Of a DNA stretch of 63,232 nucleotides, positions 38,456-46,996 are shown one piece after another. Positions within the stretch are counted from its first letter, which is position 1. Each line of letters opens with the position of its first letter. This stretch comes from Pseudorhodobacter antarcticus (lineage in GTDB: Bacteria; Pseudomonadota; Alphaproteobacteria; Rhodobacterales; Rhodobacteraceae): assembly GCA_945860375.1 (NCBI GenBank), contig CAMAQR010000022.1, forward strand, positions 1 to 63,232, given 5' to 3'. Under the pieces are notes generated by a model, which worked only from the letters and a program-made list of their open reading frames with translations, had not been told where the DNA came from and ran no database searches. The position numbers were made by a program, and so were the translations under genes.

Positions 38456-38552
38456 CCTGACTGCCATTGGTCCGAAGGAAGGCCCGAACGCGGTTTGTGC
38501 CTGCCGACGGGTTTGCCAAATTCAAGCACAGCCCGGCGGCCAAGCGCCATGC

Positions 38553-39392
38553 TCAATCCAGCCGATACACCCGTCGCGCCGTGGCTGACGCTATTTGCGT
38601 TTGCTCGGCATCGCTGAGCCCCGACAACCAATCACGAGACAGGTCAATCCATTCGGGAAGGCCGGTGCCCAGATTGACCACCGGCCAATCGCTCCCCCAC
38701 AGCATGCGTCCGGGGCCAAAAGTTGCAAGAACGTGATCTACCCACGGCTGAAGCGTTGCAAGGTTCGCCGTGCCCGCCGCGCAATAGGCCGAGATGCCTG
38801 ACAGCTTGACGTTGACATGGGGCAGGGCGGCAAGGGCGCTGATCCCCTTGGCCCATTCCGAAAACCCGCCTCCCGCGATATCGGGAACGCCGCAGTGATC
38901 CAGAACCAGCGGCTGGTCCGGGCAGGCCCGCGCCAGATCGAGCGCAATTGGCAACTGCCGCGCCAGCACACAGATGTCAAAAGCCCAGCCCCGCGCGCCG
39001 ATTTTCGTCAGATTGCGCCGGAAAGTCGGGGTTTGGGACAACTCATCGGGCATCACATGCAAAATGCGGCGAAAACCGTGGACCTTCAGGCCTTCGCACT
39101 CATCAAGCCAGTCGTCGAAACCTGCATCCTCTTCTGGTCGGCACGAGGCGATCTGACCCAGCAGGCCATTCTGTCCGATCAATTCAGCGACGAATCGCGC
39201 TTCGGTCTTGTAGTCAGCGTCATCGACACCCGCCTCCATGAACAGCGCCCCGGCCACACCTCGGCCCGCCGTCAGCGCCGCATAATCGGCCAGACTGAAA
39301 TCGCCGGTGGCCAGCGCCGGTATCGCGGAGGTCCAGGCATAGCCCAGCCGGTCGCGATGGATCAGGTGCAGATGGGTGTCGATCAGGTCCAT
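38553..39392 (-). CDS. Amidohydrolase-family lactonase (sugar lactone hydrolase)
   Basis: 279 residues of the TIM-barrel amidohydrolase_2 family. IDTHLHL near residue 4 holds the metal His pair, LDHCGVPDI the central His, and WGSDWPV the catalytic Asp. Close families include L-fuconolactonase and L-rhamnono-1,4-lactonase. A GGGGAGGAC ribosome binding site supports the start. It is the last gene of a minus-strand set (UxaA small, UxaA large, SDR, FAH-like, lactonase), which together look like a non-phosphorylating deoxy-sugar acid pathway. Confidence 0.85.
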   Translation of the reverse strand: MDLIDTHLHLIHRDRLGYAWTSAIPALATGDFSLADYAALTAGRGVAGALFMEAGVDDADYKTEARFVAELIGQNGLLGQIASCRPEEDAGFDDWLDECEGLKVHGFRRILHVMPDELSQTPTFRRNLTKIGARGWAFDICVLARQLPIALDLARACPDQPLVLDHCGVPDIAGGGFSEWAKGISALAALPHVNVKLSGISAYCAAGTANLATLQPWVDHVLATFGPGRMLWGSDWPVVNLGTGLPEWIDLSRDWLSGLSDAEQTQIASATARRVYRLD

Positions 39393-39413
39393 GTCCGTCC
39401 TCCCCTGTGGCGC

Positions 39414-40262
39414 TCAGGCCGTTTCGGCGATGACATCCTGCCGTTGCTGGCCAAGGCCTTGCACACCCAGTTCCACCACGTCGCCCGGTTTCAGGTAATG
39501 CGGCGGCTTTTGGCCAAGACCGACGCCGGGCGGGGTGCCGGTGGAAATCACGTCTCCGGGATGCAGCGTCATGAACTGCGACAGATAGCTGACCAGATGC
39601 GCCACGCCGTAAACCATCGTCTTGGTCGAGCCGTTCTGATAGGTCTTGCCGTTGACCGTCAGCCACATGGGCAGGTCTTGCGGATCGGCCACCTCGTCGC
39701 GGGTCACCAGCCAAGGGCCAATCTGACCAAAGTTGTCGCAGGATTTGCCCTTGGTCCATTGGCCGGACCGTTCCGTCTGAAAGGCGCGCTCGGACACGTC
39801 ATTGGTGATGGCATAGCCCGCCACATAATTCAAAGCTTCGGCCTCGGTCACATATTTGGCGCGAGTCCCGATGATGACGGCAAGTTCCACCTCCCAATCG
39901 GTCTTTTCAGACCCGCGGGGAATGAGGATCGGGTCGTTCGGCCCGCAGATGGCAGAGGTGGCCTTCATGAAGATGATCGGCTCGGGCGGGACAGTGGCCC
40001 CGGTTTCGGCGGCGTGGTCGGAGTAATTCAGGCCAATGCAGATGAACTTGCCGGTGCCTGCCACACAAGGGCCAAGGCGCGTGCCAACTGGCACGATGGG
40101 CAGTCGTGCAGGATCAATCCCGCGCAGCATGGCGAGCCCCGTGTCCGACAAGACCGCCCCGCCAATGTCGGGCACCAGCCCGGTCAGATCGCGGATCGTG
40201 CCGTCACTGTGCAGAAAGCCGGGTTTTTCGGCCCCCGAAGGACCATGTCGCAAAAGTTTCAT
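39414..40262 (-). CDS. Fumarylacetoacetate hydrolase family protein (diketo-deoxy-sugar-acid hydrolase candidate)
   Basis: 282 residues. The FAH fold is shown by FICIGLNYSDHAAETG, EPIIFMKATSAICGPND, DWEVELAVIIG (metal-binding Glu residues) and STGTPPGVGLG. Members next to a lactonase and an SDR often act as 2,4-diketo-3-deoxy-L-fuconate hydrolase, releasing pyruvate and L-lactate. This is context-based. GAGGAGAG ribosome binding site. Follows the SDR gene by 10 nt. Confidence 0.85.
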   Translation of the reverse strand: MKLLRHGPSGAEKPGFLHSDGTIRDLTGLVPDIGGAVLSDTGLAMLRGIDPARLPIVPVGTRLGPCVAGTGKFICIGLNYSDHAAETGATVPPEPIIFMKATSAICGPNDPILIPRGSEKTDWEVELAVIIGTRAKYVTEAEALNYVAGYAITNDVSERAFQTERSGQWTKGKSCDNFGQIGPWLVTRDEVADPQDLPMWLTVNGKTYQNGSTKTMVYGVAHLVSYLSQFMTLHPGDVISTGTPPGVGLGQKPPHYLKPGDVVELGVQGLGQQRQDVIAETA

Positions 40263-40272
40263 TGCTCTCTCC

Positions 40273-41010
40273 TCAGGTATTTGCCCAACCGCCGTCGATC
40301 ACATGTGCGACGCCAGTGGTATAGGCACTTTCGTCACTTGCCAGATAAACCACAAGTGCTGCGATTTCATCCGGTTGTCCGATTCTGCCAATTGGCTGAC
40401 GGGCGATAAACGCCTTGCGGGCGGCGTCATAGTCGCCAGTGTCGCGCAGGCGTTGTTCCAATGACGGGCTTTCCACCGTTCCGGGGCAAATGGCATTGGC
40501 GCGAATGCCGCGTGAGATGAAATCGGCGGCGATGGATTTGGTCAGCCCGATCACCCCGGCCTTGGTGGCGCCGTAGACAAAGCGATTGGGCGCCGCGATG
40601 ACCGACCCCGCGACCGACGCCATGTTGATGACCGACCCGCCGCCACCCGCTATCATGCCCGGCAGAAAGGCGCGGCACATCCGGTACATGGCGGTCATGT
40701 TCAGATCGAGGCTGAAGGCCCACTGGTCCTCGTCACAGTCCAGAATGGTGCCTGCGGCAACAAAGCCCGCACAATTGAACAGCACATCCAACCTGCCGGC
40801 AGCGTCAACCGCTTCGGCAATCGAGGCCGGATTGCGCACGTCCAGCAGCCGGGTTTGCAGCCCAGCTGCTGCCAGTTCGGCCAACGTGCTTTCGTTCACA
40901 TCGGTGGCGATCACCTGCGCGCCTTCGCGTGCCATCGCCAGTGCCGACGCGCGGCCAATGCCTTGTCCTGCCGCCGTTACCAAAACGCGTTTTCCGTTCA
41001 GACGTCCCAT
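40273..41010 (-). CDS. SDR-family dehydrogenase (2-keto-3-deoxy-fuconate dehydrogenase candidate)
   Basis: 245 residues from the second of two adjacent ATG codons (41010); AGGAG lies 5 nt before it, and the first ATG (41013) is too close. Classical SDR: AAGQGIGRASALA nucleotide site, NCAGFV, catalytic YGATK with the upstream Ser of MASVAGS, and GWANT at the end. In L-fucose-type pathways this enzyme oxidises 2-keto-3-deoxy-L-fuconate to the 2,4-diketo acid that the FAH-family neighbour cleaves. Confidence 0.85.
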   Translation of the reverse strand: MGRLNGKRVLVTAAGQGIGRASALAMAREGAQVIATDVNESTLAELAAAGLQTRLLDVRNPASIAEAVDAAGRLDVLFNCAGFVAAGTILDCDEDQWAFSLDLNMTAMYRMCRAFLPGMIAGGGGSVINMASVAGSVIAAPNRFVYGATKAGVIGLTKSIAADFISRGIRANAICPGTVESPSLEQRLRDTGDYDAARKAFIARQPIGRIGQPDEIAALVVYLASDESAYTTGVAHVIDGGWANT

Positions 41011-41020
41011 CATCACTCCT

Positions 41021-42205
41021 TTAAACCGGCAAGCACGCCGGGCCGATTGGTTCAAAACTTTTGTAGGTCAGGATGAACTCCTGATGCCCCAACTCTTCGG
41101 ATTTGCTGCGCGCGCCACTTGCAAGGCCGACAACCAGATCAAAAATCTCCTGCCCCACCTCTTCCAGTGTTGCCGCCCCCTCCAGCACCCTGCCTGCGTT
41201 CACGTCCATATCCTCGGACAAGCGCGCGTACATCTGCGGGTTGGCTGCGATCTTGATCACCGGAGCAAGGGCCGAGCCGACCACCGACCCGCGCCCGGTG
41301 ACAAACAGGGTGCAATGCGCCCCGCTTGCCATCATTTCGACGATCTCGGCATTGTCCGAGATGTTGGGGAAGCCGAAACGCACCTCGCCATCGGGAACAA
41401 CATCCATCAGGTAAAGCCCACCCTTCGGAGGGATATCGCCGGGCTTGATCAGGCCGGAAATCACCGATTGTCCGGACTTCATGTAAGCCCCCAGCGATTT
41501 TTCCTCGATCGTGGTCAGCCCGCCATCGGCATTGCCGCTGGCAAAACTGCCATAGCCCAGAGTTTCATAGTACCGCGCGGCCTTTTCGACCGAGGCGCGC
41601 AATTCGGCCGCCAGCGCCGGGGTGGCGGCACGCTGTTCCATGATCGCCTCGCAGCCGATCAACTCGCCGGTTTCCTCAAAGATGCAGGTGGCCCCTGCGG
41701 CGACGAGTTTGTCAAAGGCTATGCCCGCCGCCGGATTGCCGGTGATGCCCGATGTGCCGTCCGATCCGCCGCAGACGGTGCCGACGATCAACTCGGATAC
41801 CTGCATCGGGACCGTTGGCGCTTGGGTCAAAGCCGCCACCTGTTCCGCCACCCAGGCCCGCCCCGCCGCGATGGTGGACCTTGTGCCGCCGCTGTTTTGG
41901 ATCACCAGCACCTTGACCGGACGGCCTGTGGCTTTGACCACGGCCTCAACCTGATGGCGGTTGAAGCTTTCGCACCCCAGACTGACCAGCAGCACCGCGC
42001 CCACGTTCGGATGGGTGCAAAGCCGCTCCATCATCTTTTGCGCATAAGGGTTGGGAAAGCAGCCGGGAAAGCCGATGACATGCGCATTGTCGCGGTCCAC
42101 CGCCGCCACTTCGCGGGCGACATGGTTGGCGCATTCCACAAGATAGGCCACCGCCACCACGTTGCGGATGCCCTTGCGACCGTCGGAACGAAGCCAACCT
42201 CTCAT
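41021..42205 (-). CDS. UxaA-family hydrolase, large subunit
   Basis: 394 residues, the C-terminal catalytic part of the UxaA/GarD (altronate/galactarate dehydratase) family as a separate protein. Signatures: GWLRSDGRKGIRN, GFPGCFPNPYAQKMM, SLGCESFNRH, and VCGGSDGTSGITGNPAAG, with Cys and His/Asp residues for the iron centre. It acts on hydroxyl-bearing sugar acids, probably a dehydration. The start overlaps the end of the small-subunit gene (ATGA). Ten nt separate it from the SDR gene. Confidence 0.88.
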   Translation of the reverse strand: MRGWLRSDGRKGIRNVVAVAYLVECANHVAREVAAVDRDNAHVIGFPGCFPNPYAQKMMERLCTHPNVGAVLLVSLGCESFNRHQVEAVVKATGRPVKVLVIQNSGGTRSTIAAGRAWVAEQVAALTQAPTVPMQVSELIVGTVCGGSDGTSGITGNPAAGIAFDKLVAAGATCIFEETGELIGCEAIMEQRAATPALAAELRASVEKAARYYETLGYGSFASGNADGGLTTIEEKSLGAYMKSGQSVISGLIKPGDIPPKGGLYLMDVVPDGEVRFGFPNISDNAEIVEMMASGAHCTLFVTGRGSVVGSALAPVIKIAANPQMYARLSEDMDVNAGRVLEGAATLEEVGQEIFDLVVGLASGARSKSEELGHQEFILTYKSFEPIGPACLPV

Positions 42206-42501
42206 GCGTCACCTCGGTTCAGGGCATAGGTCGGGGTGTAGTCGGATTGAAGGTTGTGCAGATGCACATGGTCGCCCGGCGCGATGGCGCGGCTAGCGCG
42301 GCCGATCGGCGCGCCGTATTTGATCACGCGGTCGCCTTCAGCCACAGCCAGTCGGGCAATCTTATGGCCCAGACCCAACGCCTGCGCGAAGGCCACGGCA
42401 ACGCCTTCGACCATCACCGCCTCGCCTGCGGCGATCTGGTCGCGCAAAACATAGACGGTATCACCGGGCGACAACAGCATCAGTCGGGGATCGGTCAACA
42501 T
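42202..42501 (-). CDS. UxaA-family small subunit (SAF domain)
   Basis: 99 residues from the ATG at 42501 with GGAAG upstream. It has the SAF-type fold of the UxaA N-terminal domain: LSPGDTVYVLRDQIAAGE at the start and GDRVIKYGAPIGRA and GDHVHLHNLQS later. The pair of separate large and small subunits equals one full-length UxaA-type enzyme. Its ATG overlaps the TGA of a broken upstream frame (TGATG), showing that another gene once preceded it. Confidence 0.85.
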   Translation of the reverse strand: MLTDPRLMLLSPGDTVYVLRDQIAAGEAVMVEGVAVAFAQALGLGHKIARLAVAEGDRVIKYGAPIGRASRAIAPGDHVHLHNLQSDYTPTYALNRGDA

Positions 42502-42780
42502 CAGAACTTCCCATGCTTGAGGTGGGCATCTTGCGGGTCCACGCCGTTCAGACTGGCGCGGCGCACGAGGCTTTCGGTGGCCGTGGCGGCTACGGATCAT
42601 TCTGCGATTTCGGCGAGGATTTCAACCTGAATGCAGACCCTGCCATCGGGGCGGCCATCCAGCCAGCCGCCGGGGTGGACCTGCACGTCGTCGCGGGCAC
42701 AGCGCGGCTCCGCCGGTTCGTCCATCCGCCCCTCGATGGGGAAGGCAGGACCGGTCAGTGCGCCTTCCGCAGTGCTTGAG
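42501..42780 (-). pseudogene. Broken gene fragment upstream of the UxaA pair
   Basis: On the minus strand a single frame reads about 92 codons: SSTAEGALTGPAFPIEGRMD, then DDVQVHPGGWLDGRPDGRV and IQVEILAEIAE, a TGA at 42597-42599, then SVAATATESLVRRASLNGV and ending in HGKF. The final TGA overlaps the UxaA small-subunit ATG, the usual coupling seen between operon genes. An internal stop plus a TGA at the upstream edge mean the gene is a 3' remnant. The family was not recognised. It lies beside the IS5-type remnant. Confidence 0.55.
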
Positions 42781-42845
42781 CGGTAAGAACATCACTCCGT
42801 GCATCCCCTCAAAAAAGAACCGAAAAGTCCAAACACAGCACAACG

Positions 42846-42990
42846 CTGTCCTTTGAAAAAAAACGTCACAAGATCGAAAATATGTTCGGGCGCATCAAGG
42901 ATTGGCGCAGGGTCGCCATGCGGTTGAACTGACGCACAGAAATCTTCCTGTCTGCCGGCGCATTTGCCGCAATCGTGTTGTTCTGGCCAT
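42846..42990 (+). mobile_element. Remnant of an IS5-family transposase (3' end)
   Basis: The plus-strand frame reads KKRHKIENMFGRIKDWRRVA, a hallmark of IS5-type transposases, then an in-frame TGA where the family usually has a YDRC-like segment, and continues as TEIFLSAGAFAAIVLFW, the usual C-terminus. Only this end remains and it carries a stop, so it is inactive. It marks the right edge of the UxaA/SDR/FAH/lactonase set. Confidence 0.8.
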
Positions 42991-43207
42991 GGATTCCGAG
43001 TCGAGGTCGCGCCACAACAGACAATTCGCGAACTTGGCTGTGTGAGCTGGCTGCTGTTTCTGATCGAGCCTTTTGCGTCTTGAACGGGATTGCGAACGGA
43101 TAACTCCTGTGCCCCCAAAGGCCCGATATTGGTTGTTTGTCAGGAGGGCAGACTCGGGAAATCATTGTCCGATCACAGTCTCCAGTGATCTGCCATGAAA
43201 GAGCCCG
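42991..43207. other. Short spacer between IS5 remnant and the acid-sugar dehydratase operon
   Basis: No gene is recognised. It should hold the promoter of the following plus-strand operon, but no convincing promoter boxes were identified. Confidence 0.4.
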
Positions 43208-44365
43208 ATGATCCGGATCGCCCGTCTCGAGACATTCCACGATGAGTTTGTTTGCTTTGTTCGTGTGACGGCAGAGGATGGGGCTTTTGGATGGGGTCAG
43301 ACTTCGACCTACAATGCCGACATAACCGCGCAGGTGTTTCACCGGCAGGTTGTTCCCTGGGCTTTGGGTGCGGACAGCGCAGATATCGCAGGCCTTGTGC
43401 ATCTGATCGAACGGCGTGAGCACAAGTATCCCGGAAGCTACCGCGCCCGCGCGCTTTCCGGGCTGGACACAGCTCTGTGGGATATGGCCGGACGGCGGGC
43501 CGGAAAACCCGTGGCCAGCCTGATCGGGGGCGGACCCGGGCGCATTCGTGCCTACGCCAGTTCGATGAAGCGCGACATTACCCCAAAGGACGAGGCTGAG
43601 CGGCTGGTGCGCTTGTGCGCCGAACAGGGCTTTACCGCAGCGAAATGGCGAATCGGTGCCGAATGTGGTGAGGATCAGGACGAATGGCCGGGGCGGACGG
43701 AAGAGATCATTCCGGCCCTGTCGCGCGCCTTGGGCGACAGCATCGACAAGCTGGTCGATGCCAATTCCGGTTTCTCGGTTCCGCGCGCCATCGAGGTCGG
43801 ACGGATGCTGACGGATCACGGTATCGGACATTACGAAGAACCGGTGCCCTATTGGGATCTGGAAGCGACCCGCGCCGTGACCGAGGCGCTGGAGATCGAC
43901 GTGACCGGCGGCGAACAGGACTGGGACATGGGCACTTGGTCCCGGATGATTGCCGCGCGCGCCGTCGATATCGTGCAACCCGATGTGATGTATATGGGCG
44001 GCATTGCGCGCACCTTGCAGGTGGCGCAGATGGCCCATGCCGCGGGCATGTCCTGCACACCGCATGCCGCAAACCTGTCTTTGGTGACGATGTGTTCGAT
44101 GCACCTGCTGGCGGCGATCCCCAATGCCGGGAAATACCTCGAACTGTCGATCGAAGGCGATGACTACTACCCATGGCAGCGCGACCTGTTTCTAGGTCAG
44201 CCCTTCGCCGTGACGGATGGCCACGTCACAGTGGCCGATATCCCGGGCTGGGGGGTGGAGATCAGCCCGGCATGGCTCGACAGGGCCACTTACACCGAAG
44301 CCGCACTCGATAGTTTCAGGCCAAGCGCCTATGGCGCACTTTATCATAAGGGAGGAAAACCATGA
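43208..44365 (+). CDS. Enolase-superfamily acid-sugar dehydratase (mandelate racemase/muconate lactonizing enzyme type)
   Basis: 385 residues. The two-domain MR/MLE fold is shown by the N-terminal capping domain and barrel residues Lys146-x-Arg148 (AAKWRIG), the metal ligands Asp184 (VDANSG), Glu210/211 (HYEEPV) and Glu236 (GGEQ), and the Asp259-His286 dyad (QPDV, CTPHAAN). This is the MR-subgroup layout used for dehydration of acid sugars. The substrate is open; L-fuconate-like acids would match the neighbouring lactonase/SDR/FAH set. First gene of an operon with an ABC importer (ATGA overlap with the binding-protein gene). Confidence 0.85.
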   Translation: MIRIARLETFHDEFVCFVRVTAEDGAFGWGQTSTYNADITAQVFHRQVVPWALGADSADIAGLVHLIERREHKYPGSYRARALSGLDTALWDMAGRRAGKPVASLIGGGPGRIRAYASSMKRDITPKDEAERLVRLCAEQGFTAAKWRIGAECGEDQDEWPGRTEEIIPALSRALGDSIDKLVDANSGFSVPRAIEVGRMLTDHGIGHYEEPVPYWDLEATRAVTEALEIDVTGGEQDWDMGTWSRMIAARAVDIVQPDVMYMGGIARTLQVAQMAHAAGMSCTPHAANLSLVTMCSMHLLAAIPNAGKYLELSIEGDDYYPWQRDLFLGQPFAVTDGHVTVADIPGWGVEISPAWLDRATYTEAALDSFRPSAYGALYHKGGKP

Positions 44366-45924
44366 CACATCTTATACTTCCACGCGGAATCACCCGTCGC
44401 GGTCTGCTGCAAGGCGCTGCGGCAATCGGTGCAGCGGGCCTGATCCTGCCGTCGTCCATGCGGGCCGCTCATGCCGAGCCGAAAAAGGGCGGCGTGTTCC
44501 GCGCTGGCCTTGGCCACGGATCTTCCACCGATGGTTACGATCCGGGTTTGTGGGACCAGCTTTATGTGCAGACCTTTGCCGCAGCTCGCCACAACTATCT
44601 GATCGAAATTGGCGCTGACGGTGCCTTGGCCCCGGAAATTGCTGAAAGCTGGGAGTCGGCCGATGGCATGACCTGGGTTTTCAAAATCCGACAGGGCGTG
44701 TCTTTCCACTCCGGCAAACCGGTGACGGCGGATGACGTTCTGGCCTCGCTGAACCACCATCGCGGTGACGCCTCAACTTCGGCGGCCAAACCCTTCTTCG
44801 ATGCCGTGACAGACATCAAGGTTGATGGTCAGAACATCGTGGTCACGTTGAACGCCGCGAACGCCGACTTCCCTTACCTCATGTCGGATTATCACCTGCC
44901 GGTCATGCCCGGCGCGGATGGCAAGATCGACCCCACCTCGACCGATGGGTGTGGCGGCTATGTCGTGGACAGCTATGAGCCGGGCGTTCAGGCAACCCTG
45001 AACCGCAACCCGAATTACTGGAAGTCGGACCGGGCCCACTTTGATCAGATCGTGCTGTTGTCCATCCTTGATCCCGCAGCACGTCTGAACGCGCTGATCA
45101 CGGGCGAGGTAGATGTCATCGATCAGGTTGACCCCGCCTCGATCGGCCTTTTGGAAAGCAAGGGCGTCGCCAATATCCTCTCGATCTCGGGCAATGCGCA
45201 TTACGTCTTCCCGCTGGATGCGCGCGCCGCACCCTTCAATGACAACAATGTACGTCTGGCGTTGAAATACGCATTTGATCGTCAGGAACTGGTGGACAAG
45301 ATCCTTGCCGGCCATGGTTCGGTCGCCAATGACAACCCGATCGGTCCCGCGAGCCGCTACTACTTTGCCGAGATGGAAGCCAAGACCTACGATCCGGACA
45401 AGGCAAAGTTCCACCTCAAGCAAGCCGGGATGGACAAGTTGGAGGTCACAGTTTCGGCCGCCAACGCTGCCTTCTCGGGCGCGGTCGATGCCGCTGTCTT
45501 GATGAGTGAAAAGGCTGCCGCTGCTGGCATCACCATCACCGTGGACCGGGTGCCGGACGATGGTTATTGGGAAAACGTCTGGATGAAAAAACCGTTCTGC
45601 GCGTCCTATTGGGGCGGCCGTCCGGTCGAAGATCAGATGTTCACCACGGCCTATGCCAAGGGTGCCGCCTGGAACGAAAGCTTCTGGGAGAATGCCCGTT
45701 TCGACGAGTTGCTCCTCGCAGCGCGTTCGGAGTTGGACGAGACCAAGCGCCGTGAGATGTATCACGAGATGCAGCAGATCGTGTCCTTTGAAGGTTCGAC
45801 CATCATCCCGATGTACAACAACTATGTCATGGCCGTCGCCAACACCGTGGCGACGCCGGAAAAGGTTGCAAACAACTGGAATCTTGATGGTTTCCGTGCA
45901 GTTGAACGCTGGTGGTTTGCCTGA
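44362..45924 (+). CDS. ABC transporter substrate-binding protein, peptide/opine family 5
   Basis: 520 residues. The N-terminus has a Tat-type signal, TRRGLLQGAAAIGAAGLIL, followed by the SBP_bac_5 fold: APEIAESWESADGMTWVFKIRQGVSFH near residue 90, and PDKAKFHLKQAG later. Family 5 proteins bind peptides, opines, nickel chelates or oligosaccharides. In this operon, with an acid-sugar dehydratase, a sugar-acid conjugate is plausible. A terminator-like hairpin follows before the permease genes. Confidence 0.9.
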   Translation: MTHLILPRGITRRGLLQGAAAIGAAGLILPSSMRAAHAEPKKGGVFRAGLGHGSSTDGYDPGLWDQLYVQTFAAARHNYLIEIGADGALAPEIAESWESADGMTWVFKIRQGVSFHSGKPVTADDVLASLNHHRGDASTSAAKPFFDAVTDIKVDGQNIVVTLNAANADFPYLMSDYHLPVMPGADGKIDPTSTDGCGGYVVDSYEPGVQATLNRNPNYWKSDRAHFDQIVLLSILDPAARLNALITGEVDVIDQVDPASIGLLESKGVANILSISGNAHYVFPLDARAAPFNDNNVRLALKYAFDRQELVDKILAGHGSVANDNPIGPASRYYFAEMEAKTYDPDKAKFHLKQAGMDKLEVTVSAANAAFSGAVDAAVLMSEKAAAAGITITVDRVPDDGYWENVWMKKPFCASYWGGRPVEDQMFTTAYAKGAAWNESFWENARFDELLLAARSELDETKRREMYHEMQQIVSFEGSTIIPMYNNYVMAVANTVATPEKVANNWNLDGFRAVERWWFA

Positions 45925-45944
45925 CCCTTCAGGTATTGTGATCG

Positions 45945-45979
45945 GGCTCCGGCGGGCAAACCTCGCCGGGGCCTTTTTT
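45945..45979 (+). terminator. Intra-operon terminator between binding-protein and permease genes
   Basis: A near-perfect 10-bp stem, GGCTCCGGCG and CGCCGGGGCC (one mismatch), with a 9-nt loop, is followed by six T residues. It lies 20 nt after the binding-protein stop. Partial termination would give more binding protein than membrane components. Confidence 0.8.
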
Positions 45980-46039
45980 CGCTTTGGGCAAGCGCGGCGC
46001 AAAGACCGTGCCGCCTGACGGTTCAAACGGGGGGACAAG

Positions 46040-46993
46040 ATGCACGGTATTTGGCGGATGATCGTACGACGGCTGCTCTTGGGCCTTCTGACCCTTTTCG
46101 TCATTTCATTGGTGATCTTCGGTGCGACCGAACTTCTGCCGGGAGACCTTGCGCGCGAGTTGCTGGGCCAGTCGGCGACCGAGGAAACCTTGGCCGCATT
46201 GCGAGAGCAACTGGGCCTGAATGACCCCGCTCCCTTGCGATATTGGAACTGGCTGACTGCAGCCGTGCAGGGCGATTTTGGCGTGTCGATGGCGACCAAG
46301 AAACCGATTGCGGATCTGGTTGGTGCGCGGCTTGGCAACACGCTGTTCCTTGCGCTTTTCGCCGCAGCCCTTGCCGTGCCGATTTCAGTGACGCTGGGGG
46401 TTCTGGCGGCACTTTGGCGCAATTCAATCTTCGACCGCGCCTCGAATGCGCTGGCGCTGACCGCGATTTCCTTTCCCGAGTTTTTCGTGGCCTACATTCT
46501 GGTGCTGTTTCTGGCACAGTCCGGACTGTTCCCTTCGATGGTGCGGATCACCGGCAGCACGACGTTTGGTGACCAGCTTTACATGTCCTTCCTGCCAGCG
46601 CTGACGCTGACCCTTGTCGTCACGGCCCATATGATGCGGATGACGCGGGCGGCGATCATCAACTTGCTGGCCAGCCCTTACATCGAAATGGCGCGTCTCA
46701 AGGGCATGTCGCCACTGCGCGTCGTGTTGCACCATGCGGTGCCGAACGCTTTGGCCCCCATCATCAACGTGGTCGCGCTGAATCTGGCCTATCTGATCAC
46801 CGGGGTCGTCGTGGTGGAGGTCGTGTTCGTCTATCCTGGCCTTGGGCAGTTGATGGTGGATGCGGTAACGAACCGTGACATTGCTGTGGTGCAGGCCATC
46901 GCACTGATCTTTGCGGCGGCTTATGTCTTGCTGAACCTGATCGCGGATGTGCTGTCGACGATCAGCAATCCCCGCCTGATGACGGAGGGATAG
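46040..46993 (+). CDS. ABC transporter permease (DppB-type)
   Basis: 317 residues with six membrane helices and the BPD_transp_1 loop EMARLKGMSPLRVVLHHAVPNALAP that contacts the ATPase. The N-terminal ELLPGDLARELLGQSATEETLAALREQLGL segment is the usual DppB/OppB periplasmic part. GGGGGGACAAG ribosome binding site. Forms the channel with the following permease (3-nt gap). Confidence 0.9.
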   Translation: MHGIWRMIVRRLLLGLLTLFVISLVIFGATELLPGDLARELLGQSATEETLAALREQLGLNDPAPLRYWNWLTAAVQGDFGVSMATKKPIADLVGARLGNTLFLALFAAALAVPISVTLGVLAALWRNSIFDRASNALALTAISFPEFFVAYILVLFLAQSGLFPSMVRITGSTTFGDQLYMSFLPALTLTLVVTAHMMRMTRAAIINLLASPYIEMARLKGMSPLRVVLHHAVPNALAPIINVVALNLAYLITGVVVVEVVFVYPGLGQLMVDAVTNRDIAVVQAIALIFAAAYVLLNLIADVLSTISNPRLMTEG

Positions 46994-46996
46994 GCC

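Noticed and set aside
42792..43118. 108-codon minus-strand frame between the UxaA genes and the dehydratase
   Set aside because: It is antisense to the IS5-type transposase remnant, which has clear family motifs on the plus strand.
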